Made by a program: the position numbers and the translations under genes. 64,000 nucleotides of DNA. It comes from Linderina pennispora (taxonomy: Eukaryota > Kickxellomycota > Kickxellomycetes > Kickxellales > Kickxellaceae). Each line of letters starts with the position of its first letter. The first letter of the stretch is position 1. The notes under the pieces are model-generated. The model was not told where the DNA came from. It did no database searches and was given only the letters and a program-made list of their open reading frames with translations. This document shows positions 31,641 through 42,106 of this stretch, in pieces. The stretch covers positions 123,652 to 187,651 of the forward strand of contig NW_024468266.1 in assembly GCF_002104995.1 (NCBI RefSeq), read 5' to 3'.

Positions 31641-32707
31641 TGGTGTGTGCCAGGAAAAATATCAGCAAATTATATAGGAATGAAGCAACAGCGAAAGTAG
31701 TAAACGCCTGGCACAAATAGATGTCCAATATGGAATAGGCACGATAGAAGGAGAAATTAACAGGAACGTTCCTTGCTGGATAAGAAAGCCTAGATAATTG
31801 GAGCCTTCTAAGGGGAGAGGAGGAGGAGGAAACGAAATAGGGAGAATTTAGCCTGTCCATGATGTCTATCTGTTAGCGTCTTAATATGGCTTTGTGGTAG
31901 GCTTCATTTTACGTCATATGCACAGCTGAGAAAGCTAGCGTGAGAGGAAAGAAATACGCTAAAGAGTAATAAGTAATAGCCGGGGAAGGAACAGTTGGCA
32001 TGATCTCCTTCCCTAGACGGAAAAGATATGGATGCTCATGTCAACATGCAAAGCACTTGTCAAAAAGCCCTCCTATGGCCATGCGAATTTTTCACGAGCT
32101 TGTCAATCACCCTGAGAAAACTGCGGAAAAGACAGTCGAGGGGCATCCCCGATGAACTGAATACCGCAGTGAGGATGAGATACATGGTGTGCGGTGGCTA
32201 AGCCCCAAAAGAAAAATAAATTGCGTTTCTATGGGATCATTATAGGCATCCCAGGGCAGTGAATATCCGCCCTGTCAATGGAAATTGTCGGTGTTCAGTG
32301 GAAGAAAGATGCAGTAGGTTCTTCCAATTACATCCCGCCACAGTTGTAGTCCTACAATCTGCACTTACGCTCGTTCATCACACACATTGCATACTGCATA
32401 GAAGGGCGATCATTACGTAGATGACATACACTCTGTCCCACGGTTAGATGGTGGTTTATTTAGGAAAAAGGGAGAATGAGACAGTCGGTGTTCATAAATG
32501 GCCTATAGAGGCTCAATTTCCGCACATTGCACCCTGCTTTTTAGCGGAATTGCACTTTTCCTACACATGCTCCTTTCCTGCTGCCCCTCATATTCCCCAA
32601 AACATAATTCCATTGCTTCTCAATATGCAAGCAGTAATTATGGCCACATCATCAATCTTGAAGAGCACTGATAAGTACAGATAAGGTAATATGCAAAATA
32701 ATACAAG
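31641..32707. other. PTR2 upstream region, AT-rich, no gene
   Basis: The first ~250 bases are the PTR2 leader and promoter side. The rest shows only short frames with no recognised sequence. No repeat copy was identified here. Confidence 0.45.
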
Positions 32708-34284
32708 TATACTGAGCAGCAAAATTGAGTCACAAAAATTTTTTCAGCTTTTCGATGCTATATCTTCATCATCAGATAACGTAGATACTTCCATTCGATA
32801 TATGTTCGATGGGGCTTGACATAGTATAAACGTATGACATTAGATGTTCTTTAAACATCGTACTTCGTATGATATCGATACAAGAGTAAAAAACTAGAAA
32901 AATTTAAGTGGCAAAAATTTGACTCACTTTGACTTCATAGTGCTATTTCTATACCCTATCATTTTTTGAATGGTGTGAAATCACTACCTATAACTCTTCT
33001 GCACTCGCTCTTCAATATTAACATCTCATTCATAACGTTGCTCAACTATACGTAGTACTATCATGTATTCAATATGAGATGAAAAATTATGAAGGAAATG
33101 ATCAACACTTCAGCGCTGCCATCACTCTTATGGATTTTGATTGCATAGCTGATATTCGCGTGATTAGTACTCAACGATGACAAGAAATGAGTTTGATAGC
33201 TAGTTCACTGAGGGAGTAATCAACTATAAATGATGCGCAACTACACTTATGCTCTCCTTTGAAGCAATGTATTTCTATGGCATGATTTTTTATAGTATCA
33301 GTATATAGATAGGTAGAGAGGATACTACTATGGCTATCTGCTCTATACTATGAGATATCCATATGTAACCTCTGTGCCTAATGATAAGCCATTTAATCTG
33401 AATCTCAAATTTTGCAACTTTCTTAATCCTTCTTTAAGCAGCTCCTTCTGATCAAATACACAATAGATCAAATCAAATATACTTGCTATACAAAGCACAT
33501 GCCCCACAGGTGACACTGAGAATGAAATATCTGAATGAATATACTCTATTCTGCCAAAAATAAAAAGAAAACCAGAATCTATGAACAATAGAAAAAGTAG
33601 ATTCTGAGTTTAGAGCAGTGTATCTCTATACAGCTAAGGCTATTGCTTCCTTAGTAGAAGGGGATGTGACATACTGACCAGTGTGTATATGATGATATAA
33701 AACATACCTTGATTACATACTTAAGATATGCAGTAGGAGTGCAAGGATTATGTCCAAAGTATTCATCATTATATAAATGGCAAATTAGGCTACCAGTTGG
33801 CTAGATATGAATACTGTTTCTACTGTATGATGATCAGTTTAGTTCCCTAGATATGATGCGCTACTCACATATAGGGCTTCAATATGAGTATGATCTGATA
33901 AAGGCCAAAATTCATCGTTTTTGGCACCTACATTGCGTTGGCCTAGGAAATTATATATACGTAAGTAAATAAAACCATTTATTCATAGGTAGTGAACTCG
34001 ATGCCTGTGCGTATCGCTGCAGTCAAAAAACTTATGGTGTCTATGCTAGTTAGTGAGAAAAAAATCGACGAATTGTGTGAGCAAAATTGAGTCAAAAATT
34101 TATATTTTTAAAAAGTCAATTTCTCGCTTATTTCAAGAGTGATAAACACATAACTACATGAAATAGATTAGTGCATGACATACACCATGATTTAATTTGA
34201 TCATATTCAATGAACGTCGTTCTGAGAAATTATTTAAGATTTTCGATGATTTTGATTTTTGTGACTCAATTTTGCCGCTCAGTG
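32708..34284 (+). mobile_element. Tc1-like transposon copy A, decayed
   Basis: A 1577-base unit begins TATACTGAGCAGCAAAATTG and ends AATTTTGCCGCTCAGTGTA, inverted termini with TA at both ends as in Tc1/mariner elements. The last 300 bases carry the sequence that in copy D encodes the transposase C-terminus (for example GAACTCGATGCCTG near 33995), so the element points to the plus strand. No transposase frame survives. C-to-T and G-to-A changes relative to copy D are frequent. It is nearly the same length as copy B and lies in the opposite orientation. Confidence 0.85.
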
Positions 34285-34618
34285 TAATTATTGTGTCCAG
34301 AATGTTTTTGCGTGTATAATTGACTTTAAAAATACAAATATCTTTTTTGCCATTTCACCCAAAACGCCATCGGCATCTTGGAAAAGTTTCAGTGAACATA
34401 ATTTCCTTGTGGTTGCTTAACCACATCTATTCAGATATTGACTTTAGCTGCCCAATGATAATTAACCACAAATATGCAAATATTTTTCTTTCGGGTTGAA
34501 ATTGTGTTCACTGAAACTTTTCTAAGATGCCGATGGCGGTTTAGGTGAAATGGCAAAAAAGATATTTGTATTTTTAAAATTAATTATACGCACAAAAACA
34601 TTCTGGACACAATAATTA
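34283..34618. repeat. MITE-like element with long inverted repeats
   Basis: A 336-base unit has arms of about 120-125 bases that are near-perfect reverse complements. The arms start TAATTATTGTGTCCAGAATG and end with the mirror image. Shared inner blocks include GCCATTTCACC and AAAAGTTTCAGTGAACA. The spacer between the arms is about 85 bases. No coding capacity. A partial copy follows Tc1 copy B at 39560-39869. The long arms could form a hairpin, so this is either a fold-back MITE or the terminal module of the adjacent island. Confidence 0.82.
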
Positions 34619-34722
34619 TAAATATCCACTCAAAAATATCTAGTAACAAAAAATCGTTAAGAAAACGAGTATTCAAATATCTATCTAGCAAAATTGTAAT
34701 TTACTAAAATATGCAAGTCCAA

Positions 34723-34735
34723 GAATGACCCCCTT
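34723..34735 (+). repeat. Candidate terminal repeat of the island, left
   Basis: GAATGACCCCCTT matches the reverse complement of 37944-37956 at 12 of 13 positions. The pair brackets the three ORFs. No flanking target duplication is visible, and the repeat contains the ORF1 start codon, so the terminal-repeat reading is tentative. Confidence 0.3.
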
Positions 34736-36359
34736 CCAAAATGAACTAAGAGCGTTGCTAACAAGAGTGTTATCAGAAAGAAGAAATATGGCTGATGTTG
34801 CTGATGCTAGGTATACTGATAGAGGTATAGAGCAACTTGGATTTAAGCATTCTTCTGACATATTTGTTGACTCATTCATTGTTGAGGTTGTTGTTGAGAA
34901 ATGCAGTGAATCAGATATAAAGGTGAAGCAGAAGTCAGCTAGTGTTAGATTGCATAAAGTATTTGGAGAAGGTTTTGGCTATAAGTATATTAGAAGAAAG
35001 ATTAGTGAGCAATATGGACCAGTTGCTTTTTACAAAGTATCTACACCAAACATTGCAATAGCTAGTTCTTTGTTAACAGTGAAGTTTGCTACTATGGCTG
35101 ATCACAAAATATATCTACAAAATTATGACATCACAATGGATTGTATGAATATCTCATCTAGAAATATTATCTATAAATACCTTTTAGAAAGAGGAGTTGA
35201 AAAGAAAGATGTTGTAGATGATTTACGCAAGTCTGGCTCTAACTGTATTAGCTGGTTTACAAAGAAAGGAGATGTTAAAGTTAAGAACAAAATTTACAAC
35301 AAGTATATTCAGCTTCTTGAGAGTGGTGAAGTTCGTAATCCTCTTAGTTCAAAACTTTCTGAGTTTATAATGCCAACTTTGCACAACTTTGGAGAAACAT
35401 TGTATGCTTGCAGAAACTCTGGCTTGACTAGGATAGAACTAACTGTACATTCTTCTCAGATGCAAACAGCTGAATGGAATAGCAACTTGCTTCTTAACAC
35501 AGTTCAGTTCATGAATGAATGCAGAACATTTGCAACTTCTTATGAAAAGCAGTGGATGGCACTTGTTGATAAAGTTAGTAGTTGTTATACAGTTTGTATT
35601 TATGTGAGACAACAGCATACTCTAGCATATTGTCATTGGTTTAACTCTATCACATCAAAGAAGCAAGGAATTATTAAGAAGCTAAACAAGAATGATGATC
35701 CAATGGTAGTTGTTGCTGATCTCTCATTCAACAACAGACCTACACTTTATCAAATATATGATTCACTTGAGAGTGGTCTTGAAACAGAAAAAGTTCTTAG
35801 AAGAGTTGATGAGAACATAACTATTGTTCTATGTCAGAGAAACTCCTTCTGGTCAACTTATCCTACAACTAAGCATTATCACACTTTTGAAGAGATGGGA
35901 TTAGTTAACTACAAAGGAATGCATATTGGTTGGATAGATAGTAAGCAAGCAAAGAGTAAGATATGTTTATCAGAAATGTCAGAGGTTGAATATTCTGCTG
36001 ATGAGGAAAACACCAATGCACTAACAACAGCAATAGACAATATCACACTTGATGAAACTAGCCATATATTTATCAAAGAGAATACAGATCTGAAACCTTC
36101 ATTGTATAGAGTTGCTTACAATGTTCTTCAGTTAGATGATGAATTTATAGTTACACATTATGCACTCCATACTTTCAGAGGACATTCATACTTCTATGTT
36201 GATATTCATATTAAAGGGAGAGATAAACAGCCAACTCTTATTAGGACACCAGCTGATAGTTCTATTGGAAAAGCAATTTCTCAACAGTTAGGAGGAACAA
36301 AGCAAGAAACATATCTAAGAGTTGTAAGTGTGGGATATAGAACAATCACAGTTGAGTAG
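34725..36359 (+). CDS. 544-residue Rep-like protein of unknown family (mobile island ORF1)
   Basis: This is an intact 544-residue frame in AT-rich sequence. I do not recognise a named domain. Visible marks are Y-D-I-T-M-D-C near residue 135, SNCISWF, then KIYNKYIQLLES (about 190-200), and LTRIELTVHS (about 235-244). An Ile/Leu-Tyr-x-K segment followed by a (T/W)-R-x-E-(L/I) strand is the order seen in rolling-circle replication initiators of the Rep_trans type. The match is by eye and no HUH pair was found, so this is a hypothesis. An alternative is a transposon accessory or DNA-binding protein. No signal or membrane segments. Its stop is 8 bases from the end of the convergent small gene and 341 bases before a DDE transposase-like gene. 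The ATG overlaps a 13-base repeat that recurs inverted beyond the DDE gene. Confidence 0.72.
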   Translation: MTPFQNELRALLTRVLSERRNMADVADARYTDRGIEQLGFKHSSDIFVDSFIVEVVVEKCSESDIKVKQKSASVRLHKVFGEGFGYKYIRRKISEQYGPVAFYKVSTPNIAIASSLLTVKFATMADHKIYLQNYDITMDCMNISSRNIIYKYLLERGVEKKDVVDDLRKSGSNCISWFTKKGDVKVKNKIYNKYIQLLESGEVRNPLSSKLSEFIMPTLHNFGETLYACRNSGLTRIELTVHSSQMQTAEWNSNLLLNTVQFMNECRTFATSYEKQWMALVDKVSSCYTVCIYVRQQHTLAYCHWFNSITSKKQGIIKKLNKNDDPMVVVADLSFNNRPTLYQIYDSLESGLETEKVLRRVDENITIVLCQRNSFWSTYPTTKHYHTFEEMGLVNYKGMHIGWIDSKQAKSKICLSEMSEVEYSADEENTNALTTAIDNITLDETSHIFIKENTDLKPSLYRVAYNVLQLDDEFIVTHYALHTFRGHSYFYVDIHIKGRDKQPTLIRTPADSSIGKAISQQLGGTKQETYLRVVSVGYRTITVE

Positions 36360-36367
36360 CAGCCATT

Positions 36368-36607
36368 TTAAAACATAGTATAAGCAACCATTCTCTCCAT
36401 ATCTCTATGGAAAGTATGACAAACATCATACACATGTTCAACCCTTACCTCACAATCAGTAGCAATATGTTGGATCCAATTACGCACTTGTATTGCTAGG
36501 TCATCACTCATATCAAAGTCATGAATAAGTAGCAGAGTAAGCATATCTCTTTCTTCCTCACACATCTCAGCTAAGTGTTGCTTGAAGAAGTTCTGGAATG
36601 ATCCCAT
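36368..36607 (-). CDS. Small acidic helical protein (mobile island ORF2)
   Basis: The 79-residue frame is rich in Glu, Asp, His and Met and predicted by eye to be mostly helical (FKQHLAEMCEEERDMLTLLL, then QVRNWIQHIA). It has no membrane or signal segment. It converges on the Rep-like gene (8-base gap between stops) and diverges from the DDE gene (93 bases between starts). Tight packing between two intact genes is the main support. Function unknown; a regulator or partner of one of its neighbours is possible. Confidence 0.45.
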   Translation of the reverse strand: MGSFQNFFKQHLAEMCEEERDMLTLLLIHDFDMSDDLAIQVRNWIQHIATDCEVRVEHVYDVCHTFHRDMERMVAYTMF

Positions 36608-36700
36608 TTTCTAAAATTGATAAAAGTTGAAATTTTTATTTATGACTACCTCACACAGATGGACAATTAATTACAAGAATTAAGAGAGAAGGAGTGGAAT

Positions 36701-37900
36701 GTGCTCTACACAACAAAGTGGAGATTTCTTGATGAAGACTGGTTAGTACATAAACAACAAAAGTACTACAGGAGTGAAGCTCATGAAGTGAAAGAAATTA
36801 AGCTCATCAAAGATACACTTGTGAAGCAACTTGGAATGATCCCTGTGTTCTTCTTCCTAAATGTTCTATTTGGTGGAAAGCAGTATCCATGTCCATACAG
36901 AAATGTTGAGAAAGGACTCTTGATTTTGTACCAGTTAGTTGCTGGGCTATCAATCAATGAGATGGAGAGGTTTATTCCTAAGAGCAGCTATCAGGTAATT
37001 CATAATATGTTCTATCTCTCAGAGTTAAGTGAGTTGAACAAGAAGCTTTCACACTACTTGCACACAATGTTCTCTACTCCAGAACTAAGAGTGATCTCAG
37101 CAAAGATTCAGAATCCACAAGGGTTTAAGCATATTACTCTTATGTTAGATGGACATGACTCACGAGCACTACATAATGGTGCATACAAACCAAATCTTTA
37201 TTCCTTCAAGTTGAAGAAGTCAGGATATAGAACACAAGTTTGCATTGATTTGAATGGAATGGTTGTCCTTGTTTCACCAACTGAGGAGTGTAAAGACTAC
37301 CCAGATTCTAAGATGATTAAGAACATGTCACTATTGAAATACATCTCTCCAGTAGATTGTGTTGTACTAGATGGTGGTTATCCTCAAAGTATTCTGGAGG
37401 AGTTAACAGAAGCAGAAGAGAATGAGAATTTTGGAATGCATAACTTTTGCTTACCAGTTAGAAAGCTAAGAGGAACCAACTTAAGTGAGGCAGAGTTAGA
37501 ATATAATAGCAAACTTGGGTCATTTAGATCAATGGTCGAGAGCACATTTGGAGAACTAGGTAACATATTTAAGAGACTTTCAAATAGAGAAGTTGTGAGA
37601 ATTAGAAATACAACTGTGTGCAATGTGCAGTTTAAACTCTTTTGCTTACTCTACAACATGAAGAAGATTCTAGCAGCTAGTAAAGTTCCTATTGAACATC
37701 ACCACACACTTTGGGTTCTATCTAACTTTGACTACCCAAGCAACAACCAGGAGAGATCAACACATGTTGAAGTTGGAAGTAGCTTACCACAGAAAGTAGA
37801 GTTAGAGGCTTCAATGAGAGAACTACATGATAGGCTTATTCAAGCTAAAATTGATGAGTCAATGAACTTCTATGTAGATATGATATCAGTATTAAAATAG
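36701..37900 (+). CDS. DDE-superfamily transposase/endonuclease-like protein (mobile island ORF3)
   Basis: This 399-residue intact frame resembles the DDE_Tnp_4 group (harbinger/IS5-like nucleases). Candidate catalytic residues are D150 in ITLMLDGHDSR, D224 in VVLDGGYP and E280 in GSFRSMVESTFGELG, in the family's order and with family-like context (D-G-G-Y after the second Asp; R-x-x-x-E-x-x-F-G-x-L around the Glu). The region before D150 contains helices that could bind DNA (CPYRNVEKGLLILYQLVAGL, about 64-83). The frame has few CG dinucleotides, yet no stops, unlike the decayed Tc1 copies around it. That suggests recent activity or selection. Unlike harbinger elements, the partner gene is the Rep-like ORF rather than a Myb-like protein. 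Confidence 0.8.
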   Translation: MLYTTKWRFLDEDWLVHKQQKYYRSEAHEVKEIKLIKDTLVKQLGMIPVFFFLNVLFGGKQYPCPYRNVEKGLLILYQLVAGLSINEMERFIPKSSYQVIHNMFYLSELSELNKKLSHYLHTMFSTPELRVISAKIQNPQGFKHITLMLDGHDSRALHNGAYKPNLYSFKLKKSGYRTQVCIDLNGMVVLVSPTEECKDYPDSKMIKNMSLLKYISPVDCVVLDGGYPQSILEELTEAEENENFGMHNFCLPVRKLRGTNLSEAELEYNSKLGSFRSMVESTFGELGNIFKRLSNREVVRIRNTTVCNVQFKLFCLLYNMKKILAASKVPIEHHHTLWVLSNFDYPSNNQERSTHVEVGSSLPQKVELEASMRELHDRLIQAKIDESMNFYVDMISVLK

Positions 37901-37943
37901 GATTTTTCAGTGAGAATTTTGCATTGATAGAAAATGCTTCAAT

Positions 37944-37956
37944 AAGGAGGTCATTC
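37944..37956 (-). repeat. Candidate terminal repeat of the island, right
   Basis: AAGGAGGTCATTC is the inverted partner of 34723-34735 (12 of 13 positions). It lies 44 bases after the DDE gene stop. Confidence 0.3.
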
Positions 37957-37980
37957 AGAGTTAGTTCTCTGCACAACAAC

Positions 37981-39559
37981 TACACTGAGCAGCAAAACTG
38001 AGTCATAATAATAATATCACCAGAAATCTTTAATAATTTCTCATTACGATATGCATTGCACTTGACAAAATTAATTCATGGTGCATACCATGCACTAATC
38101 TATTTTATGTAGTTGCATGCCTATAGCTCTCGAAATAATCGAGATATTGACTTTTTGAAAAATAGATTTTTGACTCAGTTTTACTTATAAAAATTTGTCG
38201 ATTTATTTCTCAACAACTAGCATAGCCACCACAGGATTTTTTTGACCGCAGCGATACGCCCAGGCATCGTGTTCACTACCCATGAATAAACGGTTTCATT
38301 TACTTTCTCATGTATAATTTCCTAAACCAATGCATTGTAGGTGCCAAAAACGATTAATTTTGGCCGTTATCAGAGCATACTCATAGTGAAGCCCTATATG
38401 CGAATAGCGCATTGTATCTAGGAGACTACACTAATCATCATACAATAGAAACAGTATACGCATTTAGCTAACTAATAGCCCAAATTGCCTTTTATATGGT
38501 GATGATTTCTTTAGACATAATCTTTGCATTATCCTACTGCATATCCTAAGTATGTAATCAAGGTACGTTTCATACCATCATATGCACACTGGTCAGTGTG
38601 TCATATCCCCCTCTACTAAGGAAGCAATAACCACAGCTGTATGGAGATATACTACTCTAAACTCAGTGTCTGCTATTTCTAATTTTCTTAGAATCTAGAT
38701 TTCTTCCTAGTGTTCATAGAATAGAGAATTTTTATTAGGATATTCCATTTCCATAGACACCTGTGGGGCATGCACTTTGTATAGCAAGTATATTTGATTT
38801 GATCTATTGTGTATATGATCAGTAATCGCTGCTTAAAGAAGGATTAAGAAAGTTGCAAAATTTGAGATTCAGATTAAATAGCTTATCATTAGGCACAGAG
38901 GTTACATATGGATATCTCATAGTATAGAGTGGATAACTACAGTAGTAACCTCTCTACCTATCTATATATTGTTACTATAAAAAATCATGTCATAGAATTA
39001 CATTGCTTCAATAGAGAGCATAAGTGTAGTTGTGCATCATTTATAGTTGATTACTTCTTCTGTGAACTAGCTATCAGTCTCATATCTCTTCAGCGTTGAA
39101 TACTAGTCACGTGAATATCAATCACGCAATCAACATCTATAAGAGTGATGGCAGCGCTGAAGCGTTGGTCATTTCCTTCATATTTTTTCATCTCATATTG
39201 AATACATGATAGTACCATGCGTAGTTGAGCAACATTGTGAATGAGATATTTATATAGAAGTGGGAGTGCAGCAGAGTTATGGGCAGAGATTTCACATCAT
39301 TCAAAAAATGATATGGTATAGAAATAGCACTATGAAGTCAGAGTCAAATTTTTGCTTCTCAAAATTTTCTAATTTTTTATTCTTGAATCGATATCATACG
39401 AAGTACGATGTTTAGAGAACGTCTGACTTCATACGTTTATACTATGTCAAACCCCATCGAACATATGTCGAATGGAAGTATCTACGTTATCTGATGACGA
39501 AGATATAGCATCAAAAAGTTGAAAAAAATTTTTGTGACTCAATTTTGCCGCTCAGTGTA
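37981..39559 (-). mobile_element. Tc1-like transposon copy B, decayed, inverted to copy A
   Basis: A 1579-base unit is bounded by TACACTGAGCAGCAAAACTG and AATTTTGCCGCTCAGTGTA. Its reverse complement tracks copy A along the whole length (for example the ATCAGATAACGTAGATACTT block near 39480 against 32775). The transposase frame is destroyed. Orientation is minus, judged from the C-terminal coding remnant near 38205-38290. Confidence 0.85.
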
Positions 39560-39984
39560 TTTATGCATGGTGAAACTATTGGCAATTTCAGTGAAATAAT
39601 AATTTCATCCAAACCACTATTGGCATCTTAGAAAAGTTTCAGTGAACATAATTTCCTTGTGGTTGCTTAGCAACACCCATTGAGATTATGACTTTTGTTG
39701 TCTTATGATAATTAATCCCAAATATGCAATGGTTTTTCTTTCTGGTTGAAATTATGTTCATTGAAACTTTTTCAAGATACCAATGGCGGTTTGGGTGGAA
39801 TGGCAAAAAAGATATTTGTATTTTTAAAATAAATTATACACACAAAAGCATTCTGGATACAATAATTATAAATACCCACTCCAAAAATATCCAGCAGCAA
39901 AAAATAGTTCTGAAAACGATTATTCAAATATCTATCTAACTAAATTGCAAATATCTAAAATTTACAAATCCAATACTGACCCCG
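39560..39984 (+). repeat. Direct copy of the island's upstream module
   Basis: The sequence is a diverged direct repeat of 34285-34735. It covers a MITE copy with a shortened left arm, the ATAATTATAAATA.CCACTC segment and the ATTCAAATATCTATCTA segment, and stops at the island's candidate terminus (ACTGACCCC). It immediately abuts Tc1 copy B on the left and Tc1 fragment C on the right. Confidence 0.75.
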
Positions 39985-40369
39985 AAAGGCCAAAATTAAT
40001 CATTTTTGACATATATGTTGTAGTGGTCTAGGAAATTGTTCATGAGTAAGTAAATGAAATTGCTTTTCATGGTTAGTGAACTAAATGCCTGAGCGTATCG
40101 CTGCAGCCAAAAAAGTCTATGGCAACTATGTTAGTTATTGAGAAATAAATCGTCGAATTTTGTGGGCAAAATTGAGCCAAAAATTTTTATTCAAAAAGCC
40201 AATTTCTCTATTATTTCAAGGCTGATAAGCATAAAACTACATGAAATAGATTAATGCATGGCATATACCACGAATTGATTTTGTCAAGAGTTATTCATAT
40301 CACTATGAGATATTATTAATGATTTCTGATGATTTATATTTTTGTGACTCAATTTTGCCGCTCAGTGTA
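39985..40369 (+). mobile_element. Tc1-like fragment C (3' 385 bases)
   Basis: It matches the last 385 bases of copy A (from the AAGGCCAAAATT.ATC block to GCCGCTCAGTGTA). The left part is missing. Its right terminus interrupts the ABCC transporter pseudogene, within the nucleotide-binding-domain remnant. Confidence 0.82.
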
Positions 40370-42106
40370 TAAGCGTTACAGCCTGACCTAACTAAATAGT
40401 TCATATCCCCAACCATACTCACCAATACAACATACTGGTTCAGGCCTCGTAATAGTGTCATGCTATGCTTGCCAATCTTGATCTGGTCACTGGCAGTCAG
40501 AGTCTGCAGATTAGGCTTCAGCACACAGCCATGCAGTGACTCCTGATAGGGCTGCTAATTATATTGCTTACCAAACAGGATACTCTCATAGATGGTGGTA
40601 ATGCATAGTTATGCCTCCTATTATATAGCTGTTCCTGATCCCTAGATCTATGCCACAGTGCATACGCAACAGTATATTGGCTCTACTATATAGTTCAGTT
40701 CATGCCAGTGCCTCAGCTGTTCTCCTCAGTTTCTTTACAATCACTAGTTGTATGCTGCATTAAGTTATCATTTGAACATATGTAATGCAAGCAATATTGC
40801 AAATTGATTTCTATTAATGCAACATGTTGTTATTTTCTTAATATCCCTGTATCGAAGTGATGCTCTGGTCAGCATTGATAATTGGCAGCTAAATAGATCT
40901 GCCGAACAATCACACCTTGCCTATATGCACTGAGAGCAACGATGAGCTGCTACTGCCCAGCAGGCTAGCAATGATCAATATCTTATTAGCATAGAAGTGA
41001 ATAACAGTGTTTTTGAGCCTGAATGCAACCTTTTCTGGCTGCTCCTTCTGGTTTTTCCTACTGGCTGCTCAATGAAGCATCTGAATGGGTCGAAGTATCA
41101 GCTAATAGTGTAATCTTGTTGTCTTTCACAATATACCCCAAATTAATCGAGTTGTCCTTCCCCTTTGTGACCCAAACCAGTCTGGTCTTGGCAAATCCCA
41201 GAATATCACCACTACCATCTACTTGACAGATCCACACTTCGAGGACCTGAGCCAGAGGTACCGCAAAGTATGAATTGATATGTTTCAGTGACACGTAGCC
41301 CGAATTGACCCAGCTCAAAAAGTCGGGGGAAATGCTCCAGTGATATTTGCAGGAGCTAAAACACCAAGATCATTGTGAATGCAATCTCAGCATTGATCTG
41401 ATGTCCAAATATGTTGGTATACGATGCAAATATCAGTACCATGATGATCATCGGTGACAGGGATGTGACAATGGATGCATTGGCCCAGCTGAGTAACCAT
41501 CTCCACATCGAACCCAGCTGCTTTTTGAGGAACTGAAATTCCCAACCACAATGTTCCGCAGCCTTAACTCCTTGCAGAAGCTCTGTAATCGCTTCCACAT
41601 TTGTCATTCGGCTCTGAAGTTTTCTCCTCAAGGTCCATCAGATAGCTGAATATTTTCCTTGTCAGCGAGTAGTAGGGAATAACAATCAAGAATCCGATGA
41701 GCAATGACCATTCCAGCAGCTAGAACATGTAAATGGCATCAATGATTGCTGATAGAGGCAGCTTGCATAGTTCATCCAGGTAGGCGACAACTTTGGTGAC
41801 ACAGTTGAGAGTTGTAGTGAGCTGGTTCATTATTGTGCCATTTGTCGCTTCTTGCGCTGGCTTCAACCCATTGTCGCTGCTATCCTCATCGCCATCGCCA
41901 ATGATGCCTTCAAGTGATCCCTTTGAACGATGATTCAAGGTCATGGTAAACTGCTCACCAACCAAGAGACCTTTCATGCGGAAATCTATATGACGGCTGG
42001 TCCACTCCAGCTGGTCAATACGGTGCATACTTGGGATTGAGAAGACAAACAACCTGAATGCATCCAGATATACGCTATGGATTGATTTTGCTGGAGTGCC
42101 ACCCAC
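40370..42106 (-). pseudogene. ABCC (MRP-type) multidrug transporter remnant
   Basis: This is a decayed ABC exporter of the ABCC group. Reading the minus strand from 42106 down, fragments fall in the expected order in shifting frames: a transmembrane-domain stretch (ATNGTIMNQLTTTLNCVTKV, then LPLSAIIDAIYMF), the hallmark MTNVEAITELLQGVKAAEHC-GWEFQFLKKQL with the following helix to about 41360, a linker segment, and an NBD1 remnant TIYESILFGKQYN..CVLKPNLQTL..DQIKIG near 40560-40440, equivalent to TIRENILFGKPYD..CALKPDL..GDQTEIG. The signature LSGGQ is degraded to LLRGLNQ. The remainder (rest of NBD1, second half) is lost where Tc1 fragment C begins. Several stops and frame changes. It was probably a detoxification partner of the adjacent same-strand P450. 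Confidence 0.85.

Noticed and set aside
40600-40760. GIDLGIRN-like peptide on the minus strand, reminiscent of a TnpB/Fanzor RuvC motif
   Set aside because: The following sequence aligns with an ABCC nucleotide-binding domain (ILFGK, LKPNLQ, DQIKIG) and other RuvC motifs are absent.
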